Positions 8,583 to 16,321 of a stretch of 64,000 nucleotides of DNA are shown here, one piece after another (the stretch's first letter is position 1; each line of letters opens with the position of its first letter). Position numbers and translations under genes: made by a program. Location: NCBI RefSeq assembly GCF_900187615.1, contig NZ_FYDO01000016.1, forward strand, positions 62,001 through 126,000, written 5' to 3'. The notes below the pieces were generated by a model. That model was not told the origin of the DNA and made no database searches. It was given only the letters and a program-made list of their open reading frames with translations. This stretch comes from Pseudomonas sp. Irchel s3f7. GTDB taxonomy: Bacteria > Pseudomonadota > Gammaproteobacteria > Pseudomonadales > Pseudomonadaceae.

Positions 8583-10991
8583 TTACTCGGACAGTTTGTA
8601 CGCAATCACATAGTCACCCTGCTTGGTGCCCAGCGAACCGTGGCCGCCGGCGACGACGAGCACGTATTGCTTGCCGTCCTTGCCGGTGTAGGTCATCGGC
8701 GTGGTTTGCGCGCCGGCCGGCAGGCGGCCTTCCCACAGCTGCTTGCCGTTTTTCACATCGTAGGCACGCAGGTACTGGTCGAGGGTGCCGCTGAGGAAAC
8801 CGACGCCACCGGCGGTGGTGAAGGTGCCGCCCAGGCTTGGCACACCCATGCTCAACGGAATCGGAACCGGCGAGCTGTCGCGCACGGTGCCGTTCTTGTG
8901 CTTCCAGATAATCTGCTGGGTGGTCAGGTCGACCGCTGCCACGTAACCCCACGCTGGCGCCTGGCATGGCAGGCCCATTGGCGACAGCAACGCTTCAAGG
9001 ACTACGCCGTATGGCGCGCCTTTGTTCGGCTGCACGCCTTCGGTTTCGCTTTTGCGCGGGCCTTGGGCGGCGATTTCAGCGGCCGGGATCATTTTCGATT
9101 TGAACGCCATGTAGCTCGGGTTCACGAATGCGATCTGACGCACCGGGTCAACCGAGATACCGCCCCAGTCGAACACACCGAAGTTACCCGGATACACAAT
9201 CGAACCCTGCAGCGATGGCGGTGTGAACGGGCCGTCGTAGCGCATGGATTTGAAGTCGATCCGGCAGATCAGTTGGTCGAACGGTGTAACGCCCCACATG
9301 TCGCGCTCTTGCAGCGGCGGCGGCATCAGGTTGAGGTCGGACTTCGGTTGGGTCGGCGAGGTGTGGTCGCCTTCCACTGCGCCCTGCGGCACCGGCACTT
9401 CATTGATCGGCACGATGGCCTGGCCGGTGCTGCGGTCCAGCACGTAGATGCTGCCTTGCTTGGTCGATGCCAATACCGCTTGTTTGACGCCGTCAGCGGT
9501 TTTCAGGTCCATCAGGGTTGGCTGGCCGCCGACGTCCATGTCCCACAGGTCATGGTGAGTGAACTGGAAGTGCCAGCGCACTTGACCGGTGGCGATGTCC
9601 AGGGCAGTCAGGCCGGCTGCGTGCAGTTCAGATTCAGGGGTGCGATCACCACCGAACTGGTCCGGGGTCTGGTTGCCCATCGGCAGGTAAAGCATGCCGA
9701 GTTTTTCATCGACGGCGAACATGGACCACATGTTCGGCGAGTTGCGGGTGTAGACCTCACCTTCGGCAATCGGCGTGGTGTCGTCCGGGTTGCCGCTGTC
9801 CCAATTCCACACCAGTTTGCCGGTGTGCACGTCGAACGCGCGGATCACGCCGCTTGGCTCGTCGGTGGAGACGTTGTCGGTGACGTGACCGCCGATCACC
9901 ACCAGGTCCTTGGTGACTGCGGGTGGCGAAGTGGAGTAGTAACCGCCGGCCGTGAAGCCGCCGATGTTGGCGCGCAGGTCGACCTGGCCCTTGTCGCCGA
10001 AGTCTTCGCACATCTTGCCGGTGTCGGCGTTGAGGGCAATCAGACGGGTGTCGGCGGTCGGCAGGAAGATGCGGCGCGGGCAAGCGTTGGCCGGGGCCGG
10101 GCTGGCCGAACCGGTCGGGCTCTGCTCGGAGGCATACACGGCGTCATCGTGATAGGTCACGCCACGGCAGGTCATGTGCGCCCAACCCTTGAAGTTCGCC
10201 GCGTTCTGCGTGGAGAGCTTCGGATCGAAACGCCAGATTTCCTTGCCAGTGTCCGGGTCCAGTGCAATCACCTGGCTGTGCGGCGTGCACACGTAGAGCA
10301 TGCCGTTGACTTTCAGCGGGGTGTTTTCGGCGGTAGTTTCGCCCGGGTCGTTCGGCCCTGGCAGGTCGCCGGTGCGATAAGACCAGGCTTCGACCAGTTT
10401 GTGGGCGTTCTGCGGCGTGATCTGCGCCAGCGGCGAGTAACGGTCGCCGTGGGCGCTACGGCCGTAGGAGTTCCAGTCGCCGTCGGGCATGGCCGGGGCG
10501 GTGTTGGTCATGCCCGGCACGCTGTCGCGGTCCAGTTGGCCTTTGATTTCACCGGGGTTGGTGAACTGGCTGGCCAGTGCCGTCGCGCCCGCGAGCACTA
10601 CGGCGACGCTCAGTGCGCCCGTGCCCATCGGTGCGCCGCCGCTGACCAGCAGCGGACGGCGGAACCACGGCAGCAACATGACGATGCCCAGCCCGAACAG
10701 CAGCGACAGACGCGGCACCAGTTGCCACCAGTCGAGGCCGACTTCCCACAATGCCCACACGGTACTGGCGAACAGCACCAGTGCGTACAGGCCCAGCGCT
10801 GCGCGGCGAGCGGCGATCAACAACGCGCCGGTCAGTGCCAGGCCGATACCGGCCAGCAGGTAATACAGCGAGCCGCCGAGCATGCTCAGCTTGATCCCGC
10901 CGGCCAGCATGGCCAGGCCCATCAGCAGAAGCAAAATGCCGAGCAGGGTCGGCAATAGACGGCTTCGACTCAAGGCACTATCTGTGCTCAT
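8583..10991 (-). CDS. gcd: Membrane-bound PQQ glucose dehydrogenase
   Basis: Quinoprotein that oxidises glucose to gluconate in the periplasm and passes electrons to ubiquinone; gluconate secretion underlies phosphate solubilisation in many pseudomonads. The 802-residue protein has about five N-terminal membrane helices (residues 12-150) followed by a PQQ beta-propeller with repeated W-type blades (for example WNSYGRSAHGDRYSPLAQI near 176 and GTLDQYLRAYDVKNGKQLW near the end). Length equals the E. coli enzyme. It is preceded by a REP and then oprB on the same strand, and ends at a strong terminator. Confidence 0.95.
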   Translation of the reverse strand: MSTDSALSRSRLLPTLLGILLLLMGLAMLAGGIKLSMLGGSLYYLLAGIGLALTGALLIAARRAALGLYALVLFASTVWALWEVGLDWWQLVPRLSLLFGLGIVMLLPWFRRPLLVSGGAPMGTGALSVAVVLAGATALASQFTNPGEIKGQLDRDSVPGMTNTAPAMPDGDWNSYGRSAHGDRYSPLAQITPQNAHKLVEAWSYRTGDLPGPNDPGETTAENTPLKVNGMLYVCTPHSQVIALDPDTGKEIWRFDPKLSTQNAANFKGWAHMTCRGVTYHDDAVYASEQSPTGSASPAPANACPRRIFLPTADTRLIALNADTGKMCEDFGDKGQVDLRANIGGFTAGGYYSTSPPAVTKDLVVIGGHVTDNVSTDEPSGVIRAFDVHTGKLVWNWDSGNPDDTTPIAEGEVYTRNSPNMWSMFAVDEKLGMLYLPMGNQTPDQFGGDRTPESELHAAGLTALDIATGQVRWHFQFTHHDLWDMDVGGQPTLMDLKTADGVKQAVLASTKQGSIYVLDRSTGQAIVPINEVPVPQGAVEGDHTSPTQPKSDLNLMPPPLQERDMWGVTPFDQLICRIDFKSMRYDGPFTPPSLQGSIVYPGNFGVFDWGGISVDPVRQIAFVNPSYMAFKSKMIPAAEIAAQGPRKSETEGVQPNKGAPYGVVLEALLSPMGLPCQAPAWGYVAAVDLTTQQIIWKHKNGTVRDSSPVPIPLSMGVPSLGGTFTTAGGVGFLSGTLDQYLRAYDVKNGKQLWEGRLPAGAQTTPMTYTGKDGKQYVLVVAGGHGSLGTKQGDYVIAYKLSE

Positions 10992-11097
10992 AGTGTGATT
11001 CTCCGTGATGTTTCAAAGAGTCCCGCGCAAGTTCACTGTAGATGACGATCTTGCTGGGGCATGGTTCAGATAAAACCGATTGGGTTGACGCAATCCC

Positions 11098-11190
11098 TTG
11101 TAGGAGCTGGCTTGCCGGCGATGGCGGTGTGCCAGCGGGCATGTGTGTCGACTGATACACCGCCATCGCCGGCAAGCCGGCTCCTACAGG
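11098..11190. repeat. Paired REP (BIME) between oprB and gcd
   Basis: Inverted cores GTAGGAGCTGGCTTGCCGGC and complement. The right arm ends 15 bases after the oprB stop, so it may reduce read-through from oprB into gcd. Confidence 0.85.
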
Positions 11191-11204
11191 GTTTTTGGTG
11201 TTTT

Positions 11205-12587
11205 TTAGAACGAGGACTGGATCTTGATCCCGCCGATCAGCGCGTCATCGACCTCGTTCACGCCACCGGGATGGCGGATGTATTGCAGGTTCGGGCGCAC
11301 GGTCAGCCAGTTTGTGACGTGCACGCCGTAATACAGCTCGGCGCTGTATTCGGTGTCTTGGGGTGGCAGGTAGGACGGATCGTCATAGTCGTAGACGGCG
11401 CGGGCCTGGTTGGTCGCCTCAGCGTTCTTGCGATAAGCCGGGTTGACGTGGACGCGGGCCATGGCGAAGCCGATGTCGTCCTTGGCGCGTGCGTCGAACA
11501 CACCTTTGTAGACGACGCCGGCCTGGACATAGTTGTCGATGGCGTTGGTCTTTTTGTCGTGCATCGTGCCGTTGGCGAATACGCTCAGACCGCGCGAATG
11601 GTCGCTGGCGAGGCTGGTGATTTGCTGCTGGATGCCGAGCCACATGCCGTGCTTGCTCGATGCGCTGCGGTAGGCCTCGCCACTCAGGGCGGCAGGCTGG
11701 CCGTTGCTGTCTTTGTAGACATCGGTGGCGTCGGCGTTGCTGTAGTAATAGCCGGCGCGGTACTCGCCCGACAGACCATTGAGCTTCGGCGTCCACACCA
11801 GCTCCACCGGCAGGATCGCGCCCTGGGTGCCGCTGCCACTGAGCTTGAACCCGTTGTCGCGATCAAGGTTCGACGGGTTTTGCTCATACACGCCGACTTG
11901 CGCGTACAGCTCCGGCGTCAGGTGATATTTGACCCGCATCGCCCACTGGCTGACCGGCCAGTTGTACCAGATGCTGCCCGCCCAGTTGCCGACCTGGGAG
12001 CCGCAGAACGCCAGGTTCTGGAAGTCGCAAGGGAAGCTGTTGAAATCTTCGCCTTCGCCAAAACGGCCGACCTTGATGTCGAGCGTTTGATCGAGGAACT
12101 TCTGCTGATACCACATCTGTGTCAAACGCCAGGTCTGGCCGCGCCCCCAGACTTCCTGGGCGGACGTGAAGCCGCCGACACGCGGATCGTTGATGCGGTC
12201 GTTGCTGATGTTGTTGCCGCTGCGTTCGGTGATGGTCAGCTGAAATTCGGCGTCGTTCCAGCCGAGGATTTTCTGCAAGTCCAGGTGGGTCCCCAAGGCA
12301 AACTGGTCGCTGTAGCGCGCAGTGCGATCGTCGTCGTAGCCGCCATGCAGGTTGCTGCCCATTTCGCCGGTGTAATCGACTTTGAAGTCGTAGCCTTTTT
12401 CCGCGAGTTCTGTGCGAGTGCCGTTCCAGTCGCCGAGCATCCACGGCGAGTCGCTGTCGAAGGCCGGCGCCGCTTGTGCACAAGTGGCGACGCCAAGCGC
12501 GGTGAACCCACTGAGCAGATTCATGACGTTTCGATGGGCAACAGATGGTAAGACAGCGCTGTCTCGCAAGCTTTTTACGTAAGGCAT
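11205..12587 (-). CDS. oprB: Carbohydrate-selective porin OprB
   Basis: Outer-membrane porin for glucose and related sugars, feeding the adjacent periplasmic glucose dehydrogenase. The 460-residue product has a signal sequence ending around CAQA-AP, the family start SPWMLGDWNGTRTELAEKGYDF, and a beta-barrel ending in an aromatic residue (QSSF), as expected for Bam-assembled proteins. The ATG at 12587 gives a basic n-region; an internal ATG at 12524 directly before the hydrophobic core is an alternative, and neither has a strong ribosome-binding site. P. putida has the same oprB-gcd-lon neighbourhood. Confidence 0.9.
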   Translation of the reverse strand: MPYVKSLRDSAVLPSVAHRNVMNLLSGFTALGVATCAQAAPAFDSDSPWMLGDWNGTRTELAEKGYDFKVDYTGEMGSNLHGGYDDDRTARYSDQFALGTHLDLQKILGWNDAEFQLTITERSGNNISNDRINDPRVGGFTSAQEVWGRGQTWRLTQMWYQQKFLDQTLDIKVGRFGEGEDFNSFPCDFQNLAFCGSQVGNWAGSIWYNWPVSQWAMRVKYHLTPELYAQVGVYEQNPSNLDRDNGFKLSGSGTQGAILPVELVWTPKLNGLSGEYRAGYYYSNADATDVYKDSNGQPAALSGEAYRSASSKHGMWLGIQQQITSLASDHSRGLSVFANGTMHDKKTNAIDNYVQAGVVYKGVFDARAKDDIGFAMARVHVNPAYRKNAEATNQARAVYDYDDPSYLPPQDTEYSAELYYGVHVTNWLTVRPNLQYIRHPGGVNEVDDALIGGIKIQSSF

Positions 12588-12746
12588 AGGGAAGAGATTC
12601 TTGATCTTTTTCTGGAAGTAATCGGGAAGTGCAGTTGATGGATGAAGCGTTTCAGCTAAGGCGGGCGCAAGGATAATGTTCTGTTACAAATAGAGAAAGG
12701 GCTTTTGCTGACATGGAGCGTTTCGGATTTGGTAACAGTCAGCGGG

Positions 12747-12838
12747 AAAAGATCGCAGCCTCGTTTCACTCGACAGCTCCAACAGGTGAACGCATTCCAA
12801 TGTAGAAGCTGTCGAGTGAAACGAGACTGCGATCTTTT
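12747..12838. repeat. Long inverted repeat with AAAAGATCGCAG ends
   Basis: Outer arms AAAAGATCGCAG and inner arms TCGTTTCACTCGACAGCT are repeated inverted around a short spacer. The ends match the REPs at 4539 and 30601 but the inner core differs, so this is a chimeric or divergent class. It lies upstream of oprB. The rest of the 12588-12904 gap holds no gene. Confidence 0.75.
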
Positions 12839-12904
12839 CCGTTTCACCTACATTTGACGTAAGGTGCGCGACTTCCCAATCCTCACACTGCTCGAAGGCC
12901 CGGC

Positions 12905-13135
12905 ATGACCGAACACAACATTGACCCGCTGCATGGCGTGACGCTGGAACAGATCCTCAATGCGCTGGTTGAACATTACGAGTGGTCGGGGCTGGCCGAG
13001 CGCATCGATATTCGCTGCTTCAAGAGTGACCCGAGCATTAAGTCGAGCCTGACGTTCCTGCGCAAAACGCCGTGGGCGCGGGAGAAAGTCGAGCGTCTGT
13101 ACGTGAAGCTGATGCGCACCAAGCGTCCACTCTGA
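12905..13135 (+). CDS. VF530-family DNA-binding protein
   Basis: A 76-residue protein beginning MTEHNIDPLHGVTLEQIL and containing CFKSDPSIKSSLTFLRKTPWAREKVE, the signature of the small VF530 (DUF2132) family. Members form a SAM-like helical fold and are reported to bind DNA; the cellular role is not known. It ends two bases before the next gene, so the two are probably expressed together. Confidence 0.85.
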   Translation: MTEHNIDPLHGVTLEQILNALVEHYEWSGLAERIDIRCFKSDPSIKSSLTFLRKTPWAREKVERLYVKLMRTKRPL

Positions 13136-13137
13136 AC

Positions 13138-13779
13138 ATGGTCAATCCGTCGGTGCGGCGTCGTTTTGTGGCGGTGGCGGCCGTGCTTGGCTGGGTGGGA
13201 TTGAGCATTCAGATGTACCTGATCTTCCACTCGCGCTGGACGCTGGACGCGAGTCTGATCGGTGGTCTGGTCAGCTTCTTCAGCTACTTCACGGTGCTGA
13301 GCAATACCCTGGTGGCGACGGTGTTGACCTGTGAACTCACGTCCCGCGATTCGGCGGCACGGCGCTGGTTTTTGCAACCCTGGGTCAGCAGTGCGATTGC
13401 GGTGAGCATCGCGGTGGTGAGCCTCACCTACAACGTGCTACTACGCCACTTGTGGCATCCCGAAGGTTGGCAATGGCTGGCCGATGAGTTGTTGCATGAC
13501 GTGATGCCGCTGCTGTTTCTGGGCTATTGGTGGTGCTACGTGCCCAAGGGCACTTTGCGTGTCTGGCATATTTCGGTGTGGTTGATTTATCCGCTGGTGT
13601 ACTTCGCCTATTCGATGTGGCGCGGGCATTTGCTGGCGGTTTATCCCTATCCGTTCATCGATGTGGATAAGTTGGGTTATCCACAGGTGTTTGTGAATGC
13701 CGGCGGGTTGATGGTGGGGTTTGTGGTGATTGGGTTGGTGGTGATCGGTTTGGATCGCTGGCGCGCCCGCTCTTTGTAG
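13138..13779 (+). CDS. Pr6Pr-family membrane protein
   Basis: A 213-residue integral membrane protein with six predicted helices and the FAR-17a/Pr6Pr-like stretch FFSYFTVLSNTLVATVL and WLIYPLVYFAYSMWRG. The function in bacteria is unknown. The ATG at 13138 lies 2 bases after the stop of the VF530 gene, and the longer frame from 13072 lies inside that gene. The TAG stop is supplied by the first bases of a REP (TTTGTAGGAGCG), so the last residues are set by the element's insertion point. Confidence 0.8.
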   Translation: MVNPSVRRRFVAVAAVLGWVGLSIQMYLIFHSRWTLDASLIGGLVSFFSYFTVLSNTLVATVLTCELTSRDSAARRWFLQPWVSSAIAVSIAVVSLTYNVLLRHLWHPEGWQWLADELLHDVMPLLFLGYWWCYVPKGTLRVWHISVWLIYPLVYFAYSMWRGHLLAVYPYPFIDVDKLGYPQVFVNAGGLMVGFVVIGLVVIGLDRWRARSL

Positions 13780-13875
13780 GAGCGAGCCTGCTCGCGATGG
13801 ACGTCAACGATAACGCTTCGAGCCTGGCACCCCGCGGCGTTCTCAGGTTTTTCGCGAGCATGCTCGCTGCTACAG
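13774..13875. repeat. Paired REP (BIME), GAGC-TGCTCGCGA type
   Basis: Inverted cores GTAGGAGCGAGCCTGCTCGCGA and CGCGAGCATGCTCGC around 50 bases, between convergent genes. The left end contains the stop codon of the Pr6Pr gene. Confidence 0.8.
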
Positions 13876-13879
13876 GTTG

Positions 13880-14662
13880 CTACTCCGCGTCGCTGCTATC
13901 CAGCTTCCAGTAGCCAACGGCTTTGACGTACTGATCGTCCAGTCCATGCTCATCCAGCAACACCCGACGAATCTGCCGCGAGACTTTGCTCTCCGTCGCC
14001 ACCCAGGCATACAGACTGCCAGCGGGCACCTGCATCTGGCGCACGGTGGTCAGCAAATGGTCTTGCCCACCTTCGCGCAGCACCCAGATCACATTGACCT
14101 CGGCAGCACTTTGCAGCACTTGCTGTTCCTTGCCGTTCTCCACTTCGATGATTACCAATGCACGTCGATTGGCTGCCAGGCCTTCGAGACGCCGGGCGAT
14201 GGCGGGGAGGGCGGTTTCGTCGCCGATCAGCAAATAGCTGTCGAAGATATCCGGCACGATCATCGAACCCCGAGGCCCGCCGATGTACAGGAACTGCCCC
14301 GGTTTCGCCTGTTCCGCCCAGGTCGACGCAGGGCCGTCGCCGTGCAGGACGAAATCGATGTCCAGCTCCAGCGTATTCAGGTCATAGCGCCGCGGGGTGT
14401 AGTCGCGCATTTCCGGCATCGGGCCGTTGTCCTTGCCTGCCCCCAGGACCAATGTCTCCAGCGCGGCGGCTTGCTCGGCGTTCTGCGGGAACATCAGTTT
14501 GACGTGATCATCGGTGCCCAGGCTGACGAAGCCCGCAAGCTCTGGTCCGCCCAGGGTGATGCGACGCATGCGCGGCGTCAGGTCAACCACCCGCAGCACT
14601 TCCAGGCGACGGCGTTTGATTTCGTGCATGACGCGGTGAATGGTTTGGCTCACTTCAGTCAT
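13880..14662 (-). CDS. Siderophore-interacting FAD reductase (NfeF/YqjH type)
   Basis: Cytoplasmic NADPH-dependent ferric-siderophore reductase of the SIP family that releases iron from imported chelates. The 260 residues include the FAD-binding R-x-Y-T-x-R motif (MRDYTPRRYD), the HGDGPASTWA stretch and a C-terminal NAD(P)-binding part ending in VKAVGYWKLD. It overlaps the stop of a PadR-type regulator by 4 bases. E. coli pairs the same two families as yqjH (nfeF) and yqjI (nfeR), but there they are divergent, whereas here they form one operon with the regulator first. Confidence 0.9.
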   Translation of the reverse strand: MTEVSQTIHRVMHEIKRRRLEVLRVVDLTPRMRRITLGGPELAGFVSLGTDDHVKLMFPQNAEQAAALETLVLGAGKDNGPMPEMRDYTPRRYDLNTLELDIDFVLHGDGPASTWAEQAKPGQFLYIGGPRGSMIVPDIFDSYLLIGDETALPAIARRLEGLAANRRALVIIEVENGKEQQVLQSAAEVNVIWVLREGGQDHLLTTVRQMQVPAGSLYAWVATESKVSRQIRRVLLDEHGLDDQYVKAVGYWKLDSSDAE

Positions 14663-15234
14663 TCAGCTTGCTCCTGAACGGGTTGAACGGCGGGGCCGTC
14701 GACAATGGCTTTGGCCGTGTTGTTGAGCAGGTCGCGCACCCGCAGGATTTCTTCCGGGCTCCAGCGTCCGTGATGTAGCTGTAATGCGTGGCGCAGGTTG
14801 TGCACCGCCTCATGAATTTCCGGCGGTCGATCATGCCCGCGCAACGAACGTTTGCTCACCTCGATGCGCATGCGCACGCCATCCAGCGCAACGGCTTGGT
14901 CCTGCAAGGAAAGACGTCCGGCGTCGGTAATTGTGTAGCGTTTTTTTCCGCCTTCGGCGTCGCCCTGGATCAACTCGCTTTCTTCGAGGAACGTCAGGGT
15001 CGGGTAAATCACACCGGGGCTTGGGCTGTAGGCGCCGTCGAACAGGCTTTCGATCTGGCGGATCAGGTCGTAGCCGTGGCACGGTTGTTCGGCGATCAAG
15101 GCCAGCAGCAGCAGCTTCAAATCGCCGGGGGCAAATACTCGTGGACCGCGACCACCGCGCTCGCGGCCGGGGCGTTTCTCGAAGCCGTCGCGGCCGTCGC
15201 CGTGTTCGCGGTGGGGGGAATGATGGTCTCTCAT
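14659..15234 (-). CDS. PadR-family regulator (NfeR/YqjI type)
   Basis: Winged-helix repressor predicted to control the downstream siderophore reductase. From the ATG at 15234 it has 191 residues; a longer frame to 15306 would place the promoter palindrome inside the gene. The N-terminus is rich in His, Arg and Asp (MRDHHSPHREHGDG), as in nickel/iron-sensing YqjI. It is followed by the PadR core LKLLLLALIAEQPCHGYDLI and a YSPSPGVIYPTL turn. The metal-sensing role is inferred from the family. A palindrome at 15268-15279 sits about 35 bases upstream. Confidence 0.85.
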   Translation of the reverse strand: MRDHHSPHREHGDGRDGFEKRPGRERGGRGPRVFAPGDLKLLLLALIAEQPCHGYDLIRQIESLFDGAYSPSPGVIYPTLTFLEESELIQGDAEGGKKRYTITDAGRLSLQDQAVALDGVRMRIEVSKRSLRGHDRPPEIHEAVHNLRHALQLHHGRWSPEEILRVRDLLNNTAKAIVDGPAVQPVQEQAE

Positions 15235-15267
15235 TTCGTCTTCTCTCGTCGTGTTTAGATACAACTT

Positions 15268-15279
15268 AAGATATATCTT
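15268..15279. promoter_or_regulatory. Candidate PadR operator
   Basis: A perfect 12-bp palindrome AAGATATATCTT lies just upstream of the PadR gene. PadR proteins commonly autoregulate through AT-rich palindromes of this kind. Assignment is by position and symmetry only. Confidence 0.5.
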
Positions 15280-15374
15280 TGCGAGAGAGCAAGGGCTTCT
15301 GACCAACGGTGGGTGTCAAGCAGGTCAACGCGATGAGGGCTGAGCCCTGAAATCTACGAAAGCGAACAATTTTT

Positions 15375-15416
15375 AATTAGAGTAAATAACTAGAAATTAG
15401 TGTTAACTCTCTAATT
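15375..15416. promoter_or_regulatory. AT-rich inverted repeat upstream of the fimbrial operon
   Basis: Arms AATTAGAG (15375-15382) and CTCTAATT (15409-15416) are separated by 26 AT-rich bases. It lies in the 500-base gene-free region ahead of the fimbrial genes, whose base composition is clearly lower in GC than the flanks. It could be a regulator site; no sigma factor consensus is certain here. Confidence 0.35.
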
Positions 15417-15617
15417 GCGAGTTTTGCACTATTGTTTGTTGGGTGTGTGGTATTGGTCTTACAGAAGTTGCTGTGACATTGTGTTTTAGATGCGTCGTTT
15501 GTTATTGGGTTTGTAGTCTCTCTCTTACAGCTAAACAGTGACTTTTCCGTTATTTCAGAATTCTTCCTGCCGAGTAGATCGTTCTTGGGCTACGTGGTTG
15601 TCGGAACTTGCCTGCTT

Positions 15618-15659
15618 ACTTTCAAGAAGGAATGCCGGATCATTGCCGGCATTGAAAGT
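15618..15659 (+). promoter_or_regulatory. Leader hairpin of the fimbrial operon
   Basis: The right arm CCGGCATTGAAAGT pairs with ACTTTCA plus ATGCCGG, leaving a 7-base bulge AGAAGGA on the left arm and a loop ATCATTG. It lies 87 bases before the first fimbrial start codon. A GGA exposed in a hairpin is the kind of site bound by RsmA/CsrA. This role is inferred. Confidence 0.5.
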
Positions 15660-15745
15660 TCAACGTTGTCATCACGTGCTCGTGACACTTGATGCCAATC
15701 TTGAACGTTCAATGAATCGATCCTTTTAAAAAGACAGGTACTTAA

Positions 15746-16240
15746 ATGATGTTCAAGAAAATCGCATTCGCCGCGCCACTGGCAATCCTGGCGCTGGGTT
15801 CTTCCATGGCCTTCGGTGCCGATGAATCCCGCCAGACCATCAACATTATCGCCAAAGTACCAACGACCTCTTTCTACGTGAGACCGAGCCCAGGGTTGAC
15901 CGACCAGATTCAGGACATGAGCCCACAATCGGAAGATGGCGCATTGAAAGATATCAACGGTCACTTCGACATGCGTGCTACGGGGGCCAAAATTGTTGGA
16001 AAGCTGATCAGTTCGCCCGTGCTCTACGCCATGAACAGCAACAAGCAAGTTCTGTTGAAAGTCACGGTAAACAATAAAGAAATGACTTTGAATTCGGAGG
16101 AAATTGTCAATGAGGCGGATTCTAACGATAATTTTCGTGCCCTGCTGAATATCACAACTAAAGTCGCTGGGCCGGTGGCGTCAGGTGATTACAGTGGTGA
16201 TGTGAAAATGCTCTTTGAACCAGAAATTACTTCGCTCTAA
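15746..16240 (+). CDS. CS1-type fimbrial major subunit
   Basis: Secreted pilin of the alternate chaperone-usher (class 5, CS1/CFA/I and Burkholderia cable pilus) type. The 164 residues start with a signal peptide cleaved near SMAFGA, followed by the hallmark pattern of an early beta strand (INIIAKVPTTSFYV) and a C-terminal SGDYSGDVKMLFEPE. There are no cysteines in the mature part, as expected for this family and unlike classical type 1 pilins. It is the first gene of a five-gene operon and is separated from the usher by a hairpin, allowing higher expression. Two adjacent ATGs (15746, 15749) are possible starts. Confidence 0.9.
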   Translation: MMFKKIAFAAPLAILALGSSMAFGADESRQTINIIAKVPTTSFYVRPSPGLTDQIQDMSPQSEDGALKDINGHFDMRATGAKIVGKLISSPVLYAMNSNKQVLLKVTVNNKEMTLNSEEIVNEADSNDNFRALLNITTKVAGPVASGDYSGDVKMLFEPEITSL

Positions 16241-16257
16241 TTTTCCCATGTGATTCG

Positions 16258-16293
16258 TCGGGGCAAGCCGCGTGGATTGCCCCGATGGTTTTT
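16258..16293 (+). terminator. Intercistronic attenuator between pilin and usher
   Basis: A 9-bp perfect stem TCGGGGCAA/TTGCCCCGA with a 10-base loop is followed by TGGTTTTTA. It lies 17 bases after the pilin stop and 29 before the usher ATG. Partial termination here would give excess pilin over usher. Confidence 0.75.
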
Positions 16294-16321
16294 ACCGAGT
16301 TCGAAACCAGAGAACGTTTTC

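Noticed and set aside
8640..10958. 772-residue plus-strand frame opposite gcd
   Set aside because: Antisense shadow of a gene with a complete PQQ domain; no start signal.
11061..12551. 496-residue plus-strand frame opposite oprB
   Set aside because: Starts in a REP and is antisense to a clear porin.
15618..15659. Invertible phase switch (fimS type)
   Set aside because: The arms are only a few bases apart and no recombinase gene is near; a hairpin is the simpler reading.
16250..16321. Upstream GTG start for the usher
   Set aside because: The stretch contains the attenuator hairpin, and the signal peptide begins at 16322.
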